A stretch of DNA of 64,000 nt, taken from assembly GCA_019416425.1 (NCBI GenBank), contig DXXK01000039.1, positions 1 to 64,000 on the forward strand, written 5' to 3'. Made by a program: the position numbers and the translations under genes. The notes beneath the pieces are model-generated. The model was not told the DNA's origin, did no database searches, and saw nothing but the letters and a program-made list of their open reading frames with translations. Positions 17,021-24,652 of the stretch are shown here, in pieces. Every line of letters starts with the position of its first letter. The stretch's first letter is position 1. The stretch is from Bacteroidales bacterium (GTDB lineage Bacteria; Bacteroidota; Bacteroidia; Bacteroidales; Muribaculaceae).

Positions 17021-17407
17021 TTATATGCTTACACACCCGTAATACACATACTCGGCTGTTGTGAACACCACGGTGTATTCTCCTGTCAGGGAGAACAGGG
17101 TCTGGACGAATGATGCCTCGTCGTCGAAGGAGGCAATCACGTTGCCCTCGGTGTCGGCGATCTCATAGACAAGTATCTCGGGAGGACAGTCCATCCGGAA
17201 CGCGACACCCGCCTCGGATATCACACACGGGATTAGACATGCGGGTATTCTGTGTCTGTTCTCCGTGTTCTCATCTGGTTTAGGATCCTGACCGGTGACA
17301 GGACTTGAACTCAGGTTCACATCCACCGACTGCCCTGGATCGGATGCGAATGCCAGGGCACATGACGGCAGCATGGATACAAGCGTCAGGAACCGTCTCG
17401 TTTTCAT
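17021..17407 (-). CDS. DUF3244-like small secreted protein, copy 1
   Basis: A 128-residue protein with a signal peptide (KTRRFLTLVSMLPSCALAFA). After a low-complexity linker comes a conserved domain (CLIPCVISEAGVAF, then VYEIADTEGNVIASF and SLTGEYTVVFTTAEYVYYG), an Ig-like fold of the DUF3244 type. It is nearly identical over the last 85 residues to the second copy at 24030-24419. The two copies flank the peptide locus. Function unknown. Its promoter (CAAAGTTA, reverse TAACTTTG, 17436-17443) has an array of phased repeats upstream. Confidence 0.75.
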   Translation of the reverse strand: MKTRRFLTLVSMLPSCALAFASDPGQSVDVNLSSSPVTGQDPKPDENTENRHRIPACLIPCVISEAGVAFRMDCPPEILVYEIADTEGNVIASFDDEASFVQTLFSLTGEYTVVFTTAEYVYYGCVSI

Positions 17408-17435
17408 AATATCTTGCTGTTTGATTATGATGCGG

Positions 17436-17443
17436 CAAAGTTA
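17436..17443 (-). promoter_or_regulatory. -7 box of DUF3244 copy 1
   Basis: On the minus strand this reads TAACTTTG, the Bacteroidetes -7 consensus. It lies 29 bases before the start codon. The flanking TGCGGCAAAG is the same as at copy 2. Confidence 0.6.
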
Positions 17444-17473
17444 AGGCAAGATTTTTGGAACTCCTAATGTTTT

Positions 17474-17556
17474 TGTTCCAAATATCAAGGCGTTTGTTTC
17501 AAAATGCAGTTCGAACAATTCCAAATGTTCGAAAATTGAATAATTTGTTAGAAAAC
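17474..17556 (-). promoter_or_regulatory. Phased operator-like repeats upstream of DUF3244 copy 1
   Basis: Read on the plus strand, TGTTCCAAAT (17474), TGTTTCAAAAT (17495), CAATTCCAAAT (17516), TGTTCGAAAAT (17526) and TGTTAGAAAAC (17546) recur at 21, 21, 10 and 20 bases, so all face one side of the helix. The first unit starts 31 bases past the -7 box, the same distance as in the array at 24484. An activator array is the likely meaning. Confidence 0.6.
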
Positions 17557-17619
17557 AGGGCAATACGAGACTAATCTGTCGGCATGAAGGCTCCGTTGGA
17601 GTATGGCAGGCTCCATTCC

Positions 17620-17832
17620 TCAAGAATGGAATATGTGCTCCAGAATGGTCTCACCGTTGCCGTAAGGGTACTTCACGAACAGCAGGACGGCGATGAGCAA
17701 GGCGAATATCATGCACATCGCGGCTGTCCCCCAGCGCAGGACGCCGCCGGGCTCCTCTCCCAAAATCCGCCAGACCCTCTCCGACCTGAGCTCGATCCTG
17801 TCATGATTCTGTTCCTTTCCGTCGTCCTCCAT
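17620..17832 (-). pseudogene. Truncated HlyD-family export adaptor (N-terminus only)
   Basis: The 70 residues match the start of Bacteroidetes HlyD-type membrane fusion proteins: a cytoplasmic ELRSERVWRILGEEPGG segment, one membrane helix (about 35-53) and FVKYPYG. The frame then ends at HIFHS, whereas full adaptors exceed 400 residues. No continuation in another frame is visible before the next gene, so the periplasmic coiled coil and barrel are lost. Its start is one base from the end of the ABC exporter gene, so the two were an operon. Export would need an adaptor encoded elsewhere. Confidence 0.65.
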
Positions 17833-17833
17833 A

Positions 17834-20023
17834 TCAATTCCCTAATTCCAGCTGGTTCCTGACTAAATTGAAGTACGCTCCCCTCAGGCCCACCAGCTCG
17901 CTGTGGCTGCCGCTTTCCGCGATAGTCCCGCCCGATACCACGATGATGCTGTCGGCATTCCTGACCGTCGACAGCCTGTGGGCCACCACGACAACCGTCC
18001 TGCCCTTATAGAACCTCTCCAGGTTCTCCACGATATGACGCTCGTTCTCGGCGTCGAGCGCGTTGGTGGCCTCGTCAAGGAAAATGAAGTCCGGATCCTT
18101 ATAGACAGCACGGGCTATCAGGATACGCTGCTTCTGTCCCTGGCTCAGGCCGGTTCCGTCCCGGCCAACCATCGTGTTGTATTTCAACGGGAGGGTCATG
18201 ACGTACTCATGGATACATGCAGTCCGGGCCGCCGCCTCCAGACGTGAGAAATCGATATCGCCGTCATCGACCGCGATGTTGCGCGCTATCGATTCCGAGA
18301 AGATAACGCCATCCTGCATCACCACCCCGCAGTGCCTGCGCCACCACTTCAGGTCGTATGAGCCGATATTCTCCCCGGCCACTTCTATCCTGCCTCCAAG
18401 CACAGGATAATAGCCCAGGATCAGCTTTATCAAGGTGGTCTTTCCGCTCCCGCTCGCCCCCACTATCGCGGTCACCTTTCCCTCCGGTATCGTAAAGGAT
18501 ATGTCCGACAGTGTATTCCGCAGGGAATGGACGTCATATTTGAAATCGACATGTTCCAGCACTATGGAACGGCCATGCCTGAAGGACCGCAGCCGGTTAC
18601 AGCCGCATTCCTCCTCCCTGGCCTCATGGACCTCGTTGATACGCTCCAGCGAGATTCTGACATCCTGAAGCGAATACACGAACTGCATCAATTGCTCGAC
18701 CGGCGAGTTAAGCTGTCCGACCATGTACTGGATAGCCAGCATGGCTCCTAAGGTGATGCGCCCGTCAATCACGGCTGTCGCCGCGAACACGGTGACGAGG
18801 ATGTTCTTGATCTCGTTTATGAATATGCTTCCTGCCTCCTGGGTCTGCTGGAGCCTCATGGACTTCATCTGTATCCCGAACAGCCCGGCCTGGCTGTCCT
18901 CCCATTCCCAGCGCCGGCGCCGCTCGCAGTCCTGCAGCTTGATCTCCGGGATATTGGCGATGAACTGGTACGTCCGGTTCTGGCTTATGGCCTGCTGCTC
19001 GAACATCCGGTAATCCAGCACCTTCCTCCTGTTCAGGAACAGCGCGATCCAGAGTCCGTACACCACACATCCCGCGAGGAATATGCAGAACACCGGGATG
19101 TCGTATATGAAAAGCACGATTCCGAAAACAACGAACGACAGGAGCGAGAACATGACGCCGAGCACCTGGTTCGTAAGGAAAGACCGTATCCTCGCATGGT
19201 CCCCCATCCGCTGCAGCAGGTCTCCGAGCAGCTTGGTCTCGAAGAATGACATCGGCAGTCTGAGGAGCTTGATGAGGAAGTCACTCACTATCGATATGTT
19301 TATGCGCATCGATATATGGAGCAGCAGCCATCTGCGGATGAAGTCGGTGACCGTCCTTCCTGTCACGATCGTCAGTTCGCCGAGCAGCACGAGCCAGATG
19401 AATCCGACATCACGGTGCCTTATGCCAATATCCACAATCCATTGTGTCAGGAAAGGCATTATCAGCTGGAGCACACATCCCAATGCCAGTCCCATCATGA
19501 TCTGCAGGAAATATCTGCGGTACTGCACTATATATCTCCACAGGAACCGTAATGAACGCGGGGTCTGGTAATCCGTGATCTTCAGGTTCTCGAACTCGTC
19601 CGTCTTAACCGGGAACATGGCTATTCCCTTCTCGATGCCATTGGATGCAGTGGATATCCAATGTCTTGAGAATTCCGGGGCCGACATCCGGTATCTGCCC
19701 TTGGCGGGATCGGCGATCCAGAATCTGGCCCCGTCACGGTCTATCTTATGGAGCACGACGAAATGATTCTGGTCCCAATGCAGGATGCAGGGCAACGGAC
19801 AGGCCTTCAGGTCCTCCAGGCCGGCTCTGCCGGCCGTGCATTCAAGCTTCAGGAATCCGCACAGGTCGGCAAGGCCCTTCAACGACACACCCTCCTTGGA
19901 CGGACGGCAACGGTTCTCCAGGTAACTCAACGATATCGTCTTGCCGTAATGACGGCATATCATGGCCACGCATGCCACACCGCATTGCATTGAGTCGTGC
20001 TGTTTTACGAACGGGAACGACAT
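17834..20023 (-). CDS. C39-peptidase ABC exporter (PCAT type)
   Basis: A 729-residue exporter from the ATG at 20023, chosen because it puts the peptidase at the N-terminus. The C39 cysteine peptidase (1-130) has Cys14 (MQCGVACVAM), His87 (DQNHFVVLH) and Asp105, and cuts leaders after double Gly. A six-helix ABC membrane domain spans about 160-440. The ATPase has Walker A GASGSGKTT, signature LSQGQKQRI, Walker B FIFLDEATNALD and VVVAHRLS. It should process and export the peptide encoded at 22470-22673, whose leader ends in Gly-Gly. It lies between the outer-membrane barrel gene and the truncated adaptor. Confidence 0.93.
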   Translation of the reverse strand: MSFPFVKQHDSMQCGVACVAMICRHYGKTISLSYLENRCRPSKEGVSLKGLADLCGFLKLECTAGRAGLEDLKACPLPCILHWDQNHFVVLHKIDRDGARFWIADPAKGRYRMSAPEFSRHWISTASNGIEKGIAMFPVKTDEFENLKITDYQTPRSLRFLWRYIVQYRRYFLQIMMGLALGCVLQLIMPFLTQWIVDIGIRHRDVGFIWLVLLGELTIVTGRTVTDFIRRWLLLHISMRINISIVSDFLIKLLRLPMSFFETKLLGDLLQRMGDHARIRSFLTNQVLGVMFSLLSFVVFGIVLFIYDIPVFCIFLAGCVVYGLWIALFLNRRKVLDYRMFEQQAISQNRTYQFIANIPEIKLQDCERRRRWEWEDSQAGLFGIQMKSMRLQQTQEAGSIFINEIKNILVTVFAATAVIDGRITLGAMLAIQYMVGQLNSPVEQLMQFVYSLQDVRISLERINEVHEAREEECGCNRLRSFRHGRSIVLEHVDFKYDVHSLRNTLSDISFTIPEGKVTAIVGASGSGKTTLIKLILGYYPVLGGRIEVAGENIGSYDLKWWRRHCGVVMQDGVIFSESIARNIAVDDGDIDFSRLEAAARTACIHEYVMTLPLKYNTMVGRDGTGLSQGQKQRILIARAVYKDPDFIFLDEATNALDAENERHIVENLERFYKGRTVVVVAHRLSTVRNADSIIVVSGGTIAESGSHSELVGLRGAYFNLVRNQLELGN

Positions 20024-20063
20024 GGCTTGCTTGTATCGGATTGTTCCGGTATTTTCAATTCCA

Positions 20064-22160
20064 TCAGAAACCCGATGACGGCACCTGTGCGGCATTTATC
20101 TCATTGTCGCGGTTTACCCGCTTACCGTAAGGTAAAGTGTAACTTGCAGTAATGGAGACCGTCCTACTGTAAGGCCCATTCCATTCACTACCATCATATC
20201 TGTAATGCATGGATTCATATGTCTTACGAATATATCCTTGCGCAAACCAGTTTGCAAATCTGAGCCGTAATTTTAGGTCATGCAGTGAATAATTGATATC
20301 CAAGGCATACGTACTCGACATGCATGTCTTATAGCCATTTTTCATGAATATAGATTTTTGGGGAGACAAATACATGAGTCCGACTGATATATTTCTGTAC
20401 GACCATCTGGCTCCGACTCTTGCCGTAAGATATCTATTGGCGATATTAACAACCCCGCGATTGCGCTGGTCCACGCCGTACAGCAAAGCACTAAACGAAA
20501 GTGATTTGTTGAGTAACGACATAGATGCTGAGATTCCATACTCCAGGCTATGTTCATAATTGTCATCGCTATATCCTCGGACAATGCCGTCGTATCCTTC
20601 GATAAGATAGTAGTCTGCTACAGGCACATGCCTGTAGTCAGAGTACGATGCATATGTCGAGAGACTGAGATTGCGTCGTGGCATAAATGTATATGATAAC
20701 ATAATCCATTTATTAATCTTTGCTTTCAGACCGGGGTTCCCTTGATTCCATACCAGTTCGTCTACTCGTTTTACAATATCCTGAGTCTTCTCAGACAATT
20801 CTCCCGATGTATACCAGCCTCCGGACAAGGACAACCGATGGTATGTAGCGAATGAGTAATCTGTCTTAAGCTGAATGCTGGGAGACCATCTGTGGATATA
20901 GTCCTTACCGTTTTCCCTCATATAATTGTATCTGGCACCTAACGTAGCTGAGGCACTGAGTCCGAAACTCCATCCCTGACGGTAGTTAAGCTGGATTTGA
21001 GTTGCGGAATTGGATGTTCTGTTCTTTTTGTCTACAGATCCTGTATATCTTGAATCATTTATATAATAGAAACTCTGAACCGTTGTGTTTAAAGAGTTGC
21101 CATGTCCCAACTGAACTGAATGCGAGATGTCAATCTGCGGGAAATACAATACGCCATGTACAAGATTCAAAATAGGAGTTGCTTTTCCAAGCATGTAACA
21201 GCTATTGTCACGGTATCCGTTTCTTCCCATACTCCAGAGAACGCTAAGGGAATTTCCTGAAGTGAAAGAGAAATAATAGTTCCCCGTCATCCATGTCGCC
21301 AACGACTGACTGTCCTCGTTGCGGACGGCATCGCTTCCCTCTAAGGAATTGTCTGAATATCCTACTTTTGAATGCCTTGTCCAGGCAGGAGTGCCGTTTC
21401 TGACAAAAGCCACATCATGGGATATGGATACATTCCCATTGCTGTAATCCGCCCTGAATCCCACTGCCTGCGAATCATCTCGAGCTCTGAATCTGTCGGT
21501 ATGCGTTGTCCGCGTCAACTCAATGAAATGTCTGTCATCGTAATCGAAATCACGAAATGTCTCATGGGATGTCTCTTCATCTTTGCTGGACCAAGTGCCG
21601 GAACCGGATGCATTGATATCGAATTTCCAGTTTCTATAACAAAATCTTGAATATAAGGTCCCGTATATTCTCTCATTGTTCAACATGCGCCCCATCGCCA
21701 TAAGTTTGGTATACCCTCCCCATTCATATTTCCTCATAATCAAGTTCACTACGTGCTCGGCCTGATGAAACCTTATGTCAGAAGGATGGTCAAGCACCTC
21801 GACGCGGACCACATCCTCGGTCCGGATACCGGAAATGGCGGACTCATTAGCCTCCACATAATCTATGTATATCTTGACATCGTTCCCGCTTATCGTCTTG
21901 ACTGTCCTGTCTGGCATAATCACAAGCTGTGGAATTTGCATGTCTGACAGTAAATCCACGGCATCGACTGCGAACTTCCTCGATTTCTTATCCGGAATGT
22001 AGGAAACCCCGTCTTCAATTATTTGTTGTGTCCTGCCTTTCACGACAAGTTCCTTTAAATCCCTGCCAATAGTATCAACTGTCTCGAATTGACGTAACGA
22101 CTGGGGCAAAACATAGAATTGTCCAAGTAAAAACATAATCAATAGTGTGCATTGTTTCAT
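20064..22160 (-). CDS. Outer-membrane beta-barrel protein (TonB-receptor-like) of the peptide locus
   Basis: A 698-residue protein from the ATG at 22160, which gives a signal peptide (KQCTLLIMFLLGQFYVLPQS). A plug-like region follows (PDRTVKTISGNDVKIYID, RTEDVVRVEVLDHPSDIRF), then a long run of aromatic-rich strands as in the outer-membrane beta-barrel family 3, related to TonB-dependent receptors. The N-terminal carboxypeptidase-regulatory domain usual for SusC-like proteins is absent. It could carry the exported peptide across the outer membrane. Composition is more AT-rich than the exporter gene downstream. Confidence 0.75.
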   Translation of the reverse strand: MKQCTLLIMFLLGQFYVLPQSLRQFETVDTIGRDLKELVVKGRTQQIIEDGVSYIPDKKSRKFAVDAVDLLSDMQIPQLVIMPDRTVKTISGNDVKIYIDYVEANESAISGIRTEDVVRVEVLDHPSDIRFHQAEHVVNLIMRKYEWGGYTKLMAMGRMLNNERIYGTLYSRFCYRNWKFDINASGSGTWSSKDEETSHETFRDFDYDDRHFIELTRTTHTDRFRARDDSQAVGFRADYSNGNVSISHDVAFVRNGTPAWTRHSKVGYSDNSLEGSDAVRNEDSQSLATWMTGNYYFSFTSGNSLSVLWSMGRNGYRDNSCYMLGKATPILNLVHGVLYFPQIDISHSVQLGHGNSLNTTVQSFYYINDSRYTGSVDKKNRTSNSATQIQLNYRQGWSFGLSASATLGARYNYMRENGKDYIHRWSPSIQLKTDYSFATYHRLSLSGGWYTSGELSEKTQDIVKRVDELVWNQGNPGLKAKINKWIMLSYTFMPRRNLSLSTYASYSDYRHVPVADYYLIEGYDGIVRGYSDDNYEHSLEYGISASMSLLNKSLSFSALLYGVDQRNRGVVNIANRYLTARVGARWSYRNISVGLMYLSPQKSIFMKNGYKTCMSSTYALDINYSLHDLKLRLRFANWFAQGYIRKTYESMHYRYDGSEWNGPYSRTVSITASYTLPYGKRVNRDNEINAAQVPSSGF

Positions 22161-22408
22161 ATCAAATTCTGTTAAGGGTATTTCTATATCTTCATGTATA
22201 AATCTAAAACGTAAGCCTGTCACTCTATTACTATTACATTGAGTCATTTATATGATGCGTATATGATACGCGCATGCACCCGTACTATAAGAATTTTTAT
22301 GTAAACCCTATTATGTCGAGTAGAGTATTTAATCTGACTTACCGGAATGGATGAGAGTGAAAAGTCATATTAACGAATCTATTCCAACGTTTCATTTCTC
22401 TATGAACG

Positions 22409-22440
22409 GTATGGTGCTATGGGTTCCCATAACACCATAC
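22409..22440 (-). terminator. Hairpin after the precursor peptide gene
   Basis: GTATGGTG-C-TATGGG pairs with CCCATA-A-CACCATAC, a 15-pair stem with one mismatch and a tiny loop. It lies 30 bases past the precursor stop on the minus strand. It could end a short abundant precursor transcript and leave partial read-through to the barrel and exporter genes. Confidence 0.55.
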
Positions 22441-22469
22441 GCGTTCAATGCTTGTGCTGTTAATAATAC

Positions 22470-22673
22470 TTAGCAGGCACAGTCGGCCATGCAATATATG
22501 TTGCAATCACCTGCCTTATGCGTTTCCATGCATTCGCATTTTGCATAACAGTAGACATTAGCCTCATTCGGATTGACTCCACCATTGCCTTGGCCTCCGT
22601 AGATCTCCAATGACTCCATGTCAGTCAGAAGACCAACTGTTGGGATTACCTTGTTTTCAATATCCTTTTTCAT
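22470..22673 (-). CDS. RiPP precursor peptide with double-Gly leader and Cys-rich core
   Basis: A 67-residue peptide. The leader runs from MKKDIENKVIP to MESLEIYGG (residue 27), a classic double-Gly leader for C39 exporters. The core begins GQGNGGVNPNEA and has seven cysteines, with YCYAKCEC and YCMADCAC forming an internal duplication of Y-C-x-A-x-C-x-C. It lies directly downstream of a radical SAM/SPASM enzyme, so Cys-based crosslinks such as thioethers are likely but not proven. It may belong to the GG-Bacteroidales group of precursors. Activity unknown. Confidence 0.8.
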   Translation of the reverse strand: MKKDIENKVIPTVGLLTDMESLEIYGGQGNGGVNPNEANVYCYAKCECMETHKAGDCNIYCMADCAC

Positions 22674-22747
22674 AATTTATACTTTTAATACTGGTTGACT
22701 ACCTGTATGACTGTATGTTTTTTGAATACAGTATATTACAGTAAGTT

Positions 22748-23197
22748 TTATTCCACCCGTTGCAACATTGTCTTACACTTATTGGAGAGCATAAATTCCA
22801 TATCCCTGGCTGGATCACGGAATTTACAAGTTATATAGCCGAGGTTACGCAGCATCGCTTCCCTTTTTGCCACACACGGCCCCCAGCATATCGGTAGATA
22901 ACGGCAGTGCCTGCAGGACTCCTGATGACCATCAAAAATATGATAATCAAAATAATTCGACATATTTTCCTTCCAGTAAACAGTGCCGTCTGGCAACAGT
23001 ATGCCTGGAACCTCCTCCGGAGAATGGTTATCGCATTTACCTACATGACCGTTCGGGAACACACAGTCGAAATTGATCCAATCTGCATAACACAGACCCG
23101 TGCTATGCAAAGTTGAATACATACCGGCACCTATTCCATTATTAAACAAAGCATCAACATCGTTTCTGTCTATTTCTTCCGTATTCTGTTGCCACAC
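22748..23197 (-). CDS. Radical SAM/SPASM peptide maturase, C-terminal SPASM part (frameshifted)
   Basis: This fragment encodes the SPASM/twitch half of the maturase whose core is at 23266-24024. It has auxiliary-cluster cysteines (GLCYADWINFDC, GHVGKCDN, then SCRHCRYLPICWGPC and ITCKF). The same frame is open upstream to about 23281 (LIFKTLQEKLDANVVGN), which continues the core after RDNLRP with a one-base shift. The GTG at 23197 is therefore not a true start. The whole gene would make about 425 residues, normal for the family. As it stands the SPASM part would not be made with the core. Confidence 0.8.
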   Translation of the reverse strand: MWQQNTEEIDRNDVDALFNNGIGAGMYSTLHSTGLCYADWINFDCVFPNGHVGKCDNHSPEEVPGILLPDGTVYWKENMSNYFDYHIFDGHQESCRHCRYLPICWGPCVAKREAMLRNLGYITCKFRDPARDMEFMLSNKCKTMLQRVE

Positions 23198-23265
23198 TTT
23201 GAATATTGTGAAGGAGATGTTGCCGACAACATTGGCGTCAAGTTTCTCTTGTAATGTCTTAAAAA

Positions 23266-24024
23266 TTAGGCAGGTCGGAGATTATCGCGTGAGTAATTGA
23301 ACCTGAGGCTTACCGAAGTATGTTGTGCTATCAGGTTGATGTTATCCAAAGTTCTATCATAGGCTGATATAGTCCCCAGATTCTTGATTGAATTGTGTGT
23401 CCTACGATCTCCATCAATAGTTATCTGATAATGGGTTATGCCAAGCTGCCGCAGTGTTTCTATTCGTTCTGGAGTCAACAAGGTTCCATTCGTGGTGATA
23501 GAGGAAGTAAATGCTTTGCCCTGGCCTACTGCGACACTCTTTGCAAAAGATGTCAATTGACATACTTTGTCATATGCCATCAAAGGCTCGCCTCCAAACC
23601 ATGAAAGATGAAGGTGCTCGATACCATCCTCAGACAACTTGCGTACAATAAGACGTCTAACATTTTCAACAATTTTATCATCCATAAAGAGATGTTTGTG
23701 CTCCTGAGTACAGTACCAGCAACGTAGATTACATTGATAGGTAGGAAGAACCATCAAGTAATACACATTTTCCCTACGCAATGATTCTAATTTCGTCCTT
23801 ACCAGTTCAAGTTCGTCGATATCATCATCTACTATGAACCCGGCATCCCTCATTCGTATCAGAAACGTGTCTGCCCATTCCCCTTGGGCATCAGGAGTCT
23901 CTAATAGCCTTCGGTATGCATCCTCATATTCCGGAGACACTATGAAGAATGCCTCTGTTATGCCGTTGAAGAATATTTTCTTTTCTCCAAACGGTATCAC
24001 ATAATTGTATTTACTCGCTTTCAT
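23266..24024 (-). CDS. Radical SAM peptide maturase, N-terminal catalytic part (frameshifted)
   Basis: The 252 residues from the ATG at 24024 contain the radical SAM core: Cys98, Cys102 and Cys105 (YQCNLRCWYCTQEH) bind the 4Fe-4S cluster, and SWFGGEP and SITTNGTLL are SAM-binding motifs. The first 85 residues look like a peptide-recognition region. The frame ends at SRDNLRPA, then stops; the SPASM half continues in the -1 frame. A single lost base near 23270-23278 explains this, either a real mutation or a read error. The start is six bases after the DUF3244 copy 2 stop, so these genes are coupled. An upstream ATG at 24045 is less likely. Confidence 0.85.
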   Translation of the reverse strand: MKASKYNYVIPFGEKKIFFNGITEAFFIVSPEYEDAYRRLLETPDAQGEWADTFLIRMRDAGFIVDDDIDELELVRTKLESLRRENVYYLMVLPTYQCNLRCWYCTQEHKHLFMDDKIVENVRRLIVRKLSEDGIEHLHLSWFGGEPLMAYDKVCQLTSFAKSVAVGQGKAFTSSITTNGTLLTPERIETLRQLGITHYQITIDGDRRTHNSIKNLGTISAYDRTLDNINLIAQHTSVSLRFNYSRDNLRPA

Positions 24025-24029
24025 ACTGG

Positions 24030-24419
24030 TCATATGCTTACCCAACCATAATACACATACCCGGCTGTTGTGAACACCACGGTGTAGTCTCCGGTCAGGG
24101 AGAACAGGGTCTGGACGAAGGATGCCTCGTCGCCAAAGGAGGCGATCACGTTGCCATCGGCGTCGGCTATCTCATAGACAAGTATCTCGGGAGGACAGTC
24201 CATCTGGAACGCGACACCCGCTTCGGATATCACGCATGGGATAAGACAGGAGGGCAAACGGTGTTTGGTATTGGTGGATTCATTATGTTTAGGCTCTGTC
24301 TCGCCTGATACAGGATGTTCGGACAGGTCTGTCTGAACCAAGTTTCCGCCATTCTCAGCATAGGCAAAAGATAATGAGAGAATCATAAGAATCACCGTTA
24401 AGCAGCACTTGATCTTCAT
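24030..24419 (-). CDS. DUF3244-like small secreted protein, copy 2
   Basis: A 129-residue protein with a signal peptide (KIKCCLTVILMILSLSFAYA) and the same conserved domain as copy 1 at 17021-17407 (CLIPCVISEAGVAF, VYEIADADGNVIASF, SLTGDYTVVFTTAGYVYYG). Signal peptides and linkers differ, while the last 85 residues are almost identical. It is the first gene of the peptide operon, tightly coupled to the radical SAM gene. Its constant position suggests a role in the peptide system, for example as a secreted partner or immunity factor, but that is inference. Confidence 0.75.
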   Translation of the reverse strand: MKIKCCLTVILMILSLSFAYAENGGNLVQTDLSEHPVSGETEPKHNESTNTKHRLPSCLIPCVISEAGVAFQMDCPPEILVYEIADADGNVIASFGDEASFVQTLFSLTGDYTVVFTTAGYVYYGWVSI

Positions 24420-24445
24420 AAGCGTTCTGTTTTGTTACGATGCGG

Positions 24446-24453
24446 CAAAGGTA
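24446..24453 (-). promoter_or_regulatory. -7 box of DUF3244 copy 2 / peptide operon
   Basis: On the minus strand this reads TACCTTTG, matching TAnnTTTG. It lies 27 bases before the ATG of DUF3244 copy 2 and should drive the radical SAM and precursor genes. Confidence 0.6.
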
Positions 24454-24483
24454 TGATGTTTTTGTCGGAAATCCTAAGAAATG

Positions 24484-24553
24484 TGTGCGAAAAATGGGGT
24501 GAATTGTGCGAAAATGCAGGGTTAGATGTGCGAATTTACATTGCTTGTGCGAA
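24484..24553 (-). promoter_or_regulatory. Phased operator-like repeats upstream of the peptide operon
   Basis: TGTGCGAAA or a close form (plus-strand reading) starts at 24484, 24505, 24527 and 24546. The spacings are 21, 22 and 19 bases, about two helical turns. The array begins 31 bases beyond the -7 box, just as at copy 1. It lies between the operon and the divergent TPR-HTH gene, whose product is a candidate binder. Confidence 0.65.
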
Positions 24554-24652
24554 ATTACCGTTTTTGACGGAGAAAATGAAGGCTCAGGCTGGCCATCGGC
24601 TTGGATTAATGACGGCCAAGTGTTAAATTTGTGATTCAAACCAAAAGAGAAA

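Noticed and set aside
23260..23285. Programmed -1 frameshift in the radical SAM gene
   Set aside because: No slippery heptamer or downstream pseudoknot is visible; a mutation or read error is simpler.
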